The position numbers and the translations under genes are program-made. This document shows, piece after piece, positions 4,719 to 5,874 of a DNA stretch of 5,874 nucleotides. Position 1 is the stretch's first letter. Each line of letters opens with the position of its first letter. The notes under the pieces were generated by a model. That model saw nothing but the letters and a program-made list of their open reading frames with translations, did no database searches and was not told the origin of the DNA. This DNA is from an uncultured Saprospiraceae bacterium (GTDB lineage: Bacteria > Bacteroidota > Bacteroidia > Chitinophagales > Saprospiraceae), in NCBI GenBank assembly GCA_938002705.1, contig CALLAG010000210.1:1-5874 (forward strand). Direction: 5' to 3'.

Positions 4719-5855
4719 CTATAAATCTAAAGTATCGCTATCTACCATATCGATATAACGTTTCATCTTCTTAAGGATGACCTTAAAGTGGTGTGTCTCA
4801 TCTCTTGTCACGAATGTTATAGCCATACCTTTGGACTCAGCTCTACCGGTCCTGCCTACTCTATGTACAAAATCCTTAGGTGATCGAGGCAGTTCATAAT
4901 TAATGACATAAGGAAGCTCATTAATATCAATACCTCTTGATATTAGATCTGTAGCTACTAATACTTGGAGGTCGCCTGACTTAAATCTACGCAGAGCATT
5001 CGTCCTTGCTGACTGGCTCTTCTTACCATGTATCGATAATGCATCGATTCCATTTTTATATAATTTTCCAGCGACCTTCTCTGCCTTATTACCTGATGAT
5101 GTAAAGACAAGAACTTGCTTCATCCCTTGCTCCCTGATCAGGTGTCGCAGTAATGGTCCCTTACGATCGTCACTGACAAAGTACCCTGATAAGTTAATCA
5201 ATTCTACATCTGCCACCTGCTCTGCTATCTGAATTACAACAGGATCAGAAAGTAATACTTTATTGATGCCTGACAATTGTTCGCTCAGTGTAGCTGAGAA
5301 TAATATAGACTGTCTCTTCTTAGGTAAGAGCTTTACGATCTCATTCATCTCATCTTGGAAGCCCATATTAAGCATCTTATCTGCTTCATCTAATACTAAA
5401 GTCTTGACCTTAGATAAGTCGACTGCATTAGACCGCTGAAGGTCCAGTAGTCGCCCTGGTGTTGCTATCAGAATATCTACTCCATATATTGCTTTCATCT
5501 GAGGATTAATGGCCACACCACCATATACAGCCATCGACTTGATAGGATGAGGGATATTATGAGACAACTCCTTAAAGACATCAGCTACTTGTACTGCCAG
5601 CTCTCGTGTGGGCACAAGTACTAAGACCTTAGGCTGTCGTGTTCTTACAGCAGTAGCAAGATTCAGTAATTGGTTAAGTACCGGCAATGCGAAGCTGGCC
5701 GTTTTACCTGAGCCTGTTCTAGCTATGCCTAAGACATCGTTTCCTGAGATGATAGCAGGTATAGCTTGCGCTTGGATAGGCGTAGGATTCTTATACCCTA
5801 AGGCCGTAACATTAGCTATCAAAGAAGAATTGAGATTAAGATCTATAAAAGACAT
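4719..5855 (-). CDS. RhlE-like DEAD-box ATP-dependent RNA helicase
   Basis: DEAD-box helicases unwind short RNA duplexes with ATP, typically in ribosome assembly, mRNA decay or cold adaptation. All core motifs are present in the 378 residues: Q-motif G-Y-K-N-P-T-P-I-Q (Gln28) with upstream Phe3; motif I A-R-T-G-S-G-K-T (45-52); Ia P-T-R-E-L (82-86); G-G (112-113); Ib T-P-G-R (132-135); II D-E-A-D (156-159); III S-A-T (187-189); IV V-F-T (250-252); H-G with Q-x-x-R (276-284); V A-T-D-x-x-S-R-G-I-D (301-310); VI H-R-V-G-R-T-G-R (331-338). The sequence around the Q-motif and motif II is closest to the RhlE subgroup. The protein stops about 40 residues after motif VI, with an acidic end (D-M-V-D-S-D-T-L-D-L) and without the long basic tail many relatives use to bind RNA. 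The start is secure: an in-frame TAA lies at 5871-5873 with no other ATG between. Its promoter is mostly outside the window. Confidence 0.94.
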   Translation of the reverse strand: MSFIDLNLNSSLIANVTALGYKNPTPIQAQAIPAIISGNDVLGIARTGSGKTASFALPVLNQLLNLATAVRTRQPKVLVLVPTRELAVQVADVFKELSHNIPHPIKSMAVYGGVAINPQMKAIYGVDILIATPGRLLDLQRSNAVDLSKVKTLVLDEADKMLNMGFQDEMNEIVKLLPKKRQSILFSATLSEQLSGINKVLLSDPVVIQIAEQVADVELINLSGYFVSDDRKGPLLRHLIREQGMKQVLVFTSSGNKAEKVAGKLYKNGIDALSIHGKKSQSARTNALRRFKSGDLQVLVATDLISRGIDINELPYVINYELPRSPKDFVHRVGRTGRAESKGMAITFVTRDETHHFKVILKKMKRYIDMVDSDTLDL

Positions 5856-5874
5856 GAAACAGATATTATTTTAA

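Noticed and set aside
5608..5874. 88-residue open frame on the + strand.
   Set aside because: It is antisense to the N-terminal helicase domain, including the Q-motif and motif I, so it is a shadow frame.

Overview
The window looks like a piece of a Bacteroidota chromosome. The strongest sign is the first gene: its C-terminus is a type IX secretion sorting domain (a YPNP entry motif, then a beta-rich end with GIYIL and a closing K-x-M-I-V-K-Q), a device found in that phylum. AT-rich sequence, heavy use of ATA and AGA codons, weak Shine-Dalgarno signals and small-protein families I associate with Bacteroidota agree. I cannot place it below phylum.

Layout, left to right. (1) Positions 2-979, + strand: the 3' part of a secreted zinc-metallopeptidase-like protein whose first codons lie left of the window. 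The visible frame begins inside a signal peptide. (2) Positions 1038-1832, - strand, convergent with the first gene: tRNA pseudouridine synthase TruA. (3) Positions 1833-2053: a 221-base divergent intergenic region holding a spaced 9-base inverted repeat and a weak promoter candidate. (4) Positions 2054-3805, + strand: four small genes with short gaps (43, 63 and 32 bases), probably one transcription unit. They are an unrecognised basic 110-residue protein, a UPF0158-type protein, a DUF6428-type protein with a Cys-rich tail, and a DUF7009-like protein. (5) Positions 3828-4595, - strand: an integral-membrane CDP-alcohol phosphatidyltransferase. (6) Positions 4719-5855, - strand: a compact RhlE-like DEAD-box RNA helicase, complete at both ends.

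TruA, the helicase and the CDP-alcohol enzyme are ordinary chromosomal functions in tRNA modification, RNA remodelling and phospholipid synthesis. The less described parts are the four-gene cluster and the secreted HExxH protein. From memory, DUF6428 genes often sit in Bacteroidota arsenic-resistance operons. No arsenic gene is visible here, so a metalloid link for the cluster is inference only. I see no mobile element, CRISPR array, rRNA or tRNA, and no gene-free stretch longer than 300 bases.
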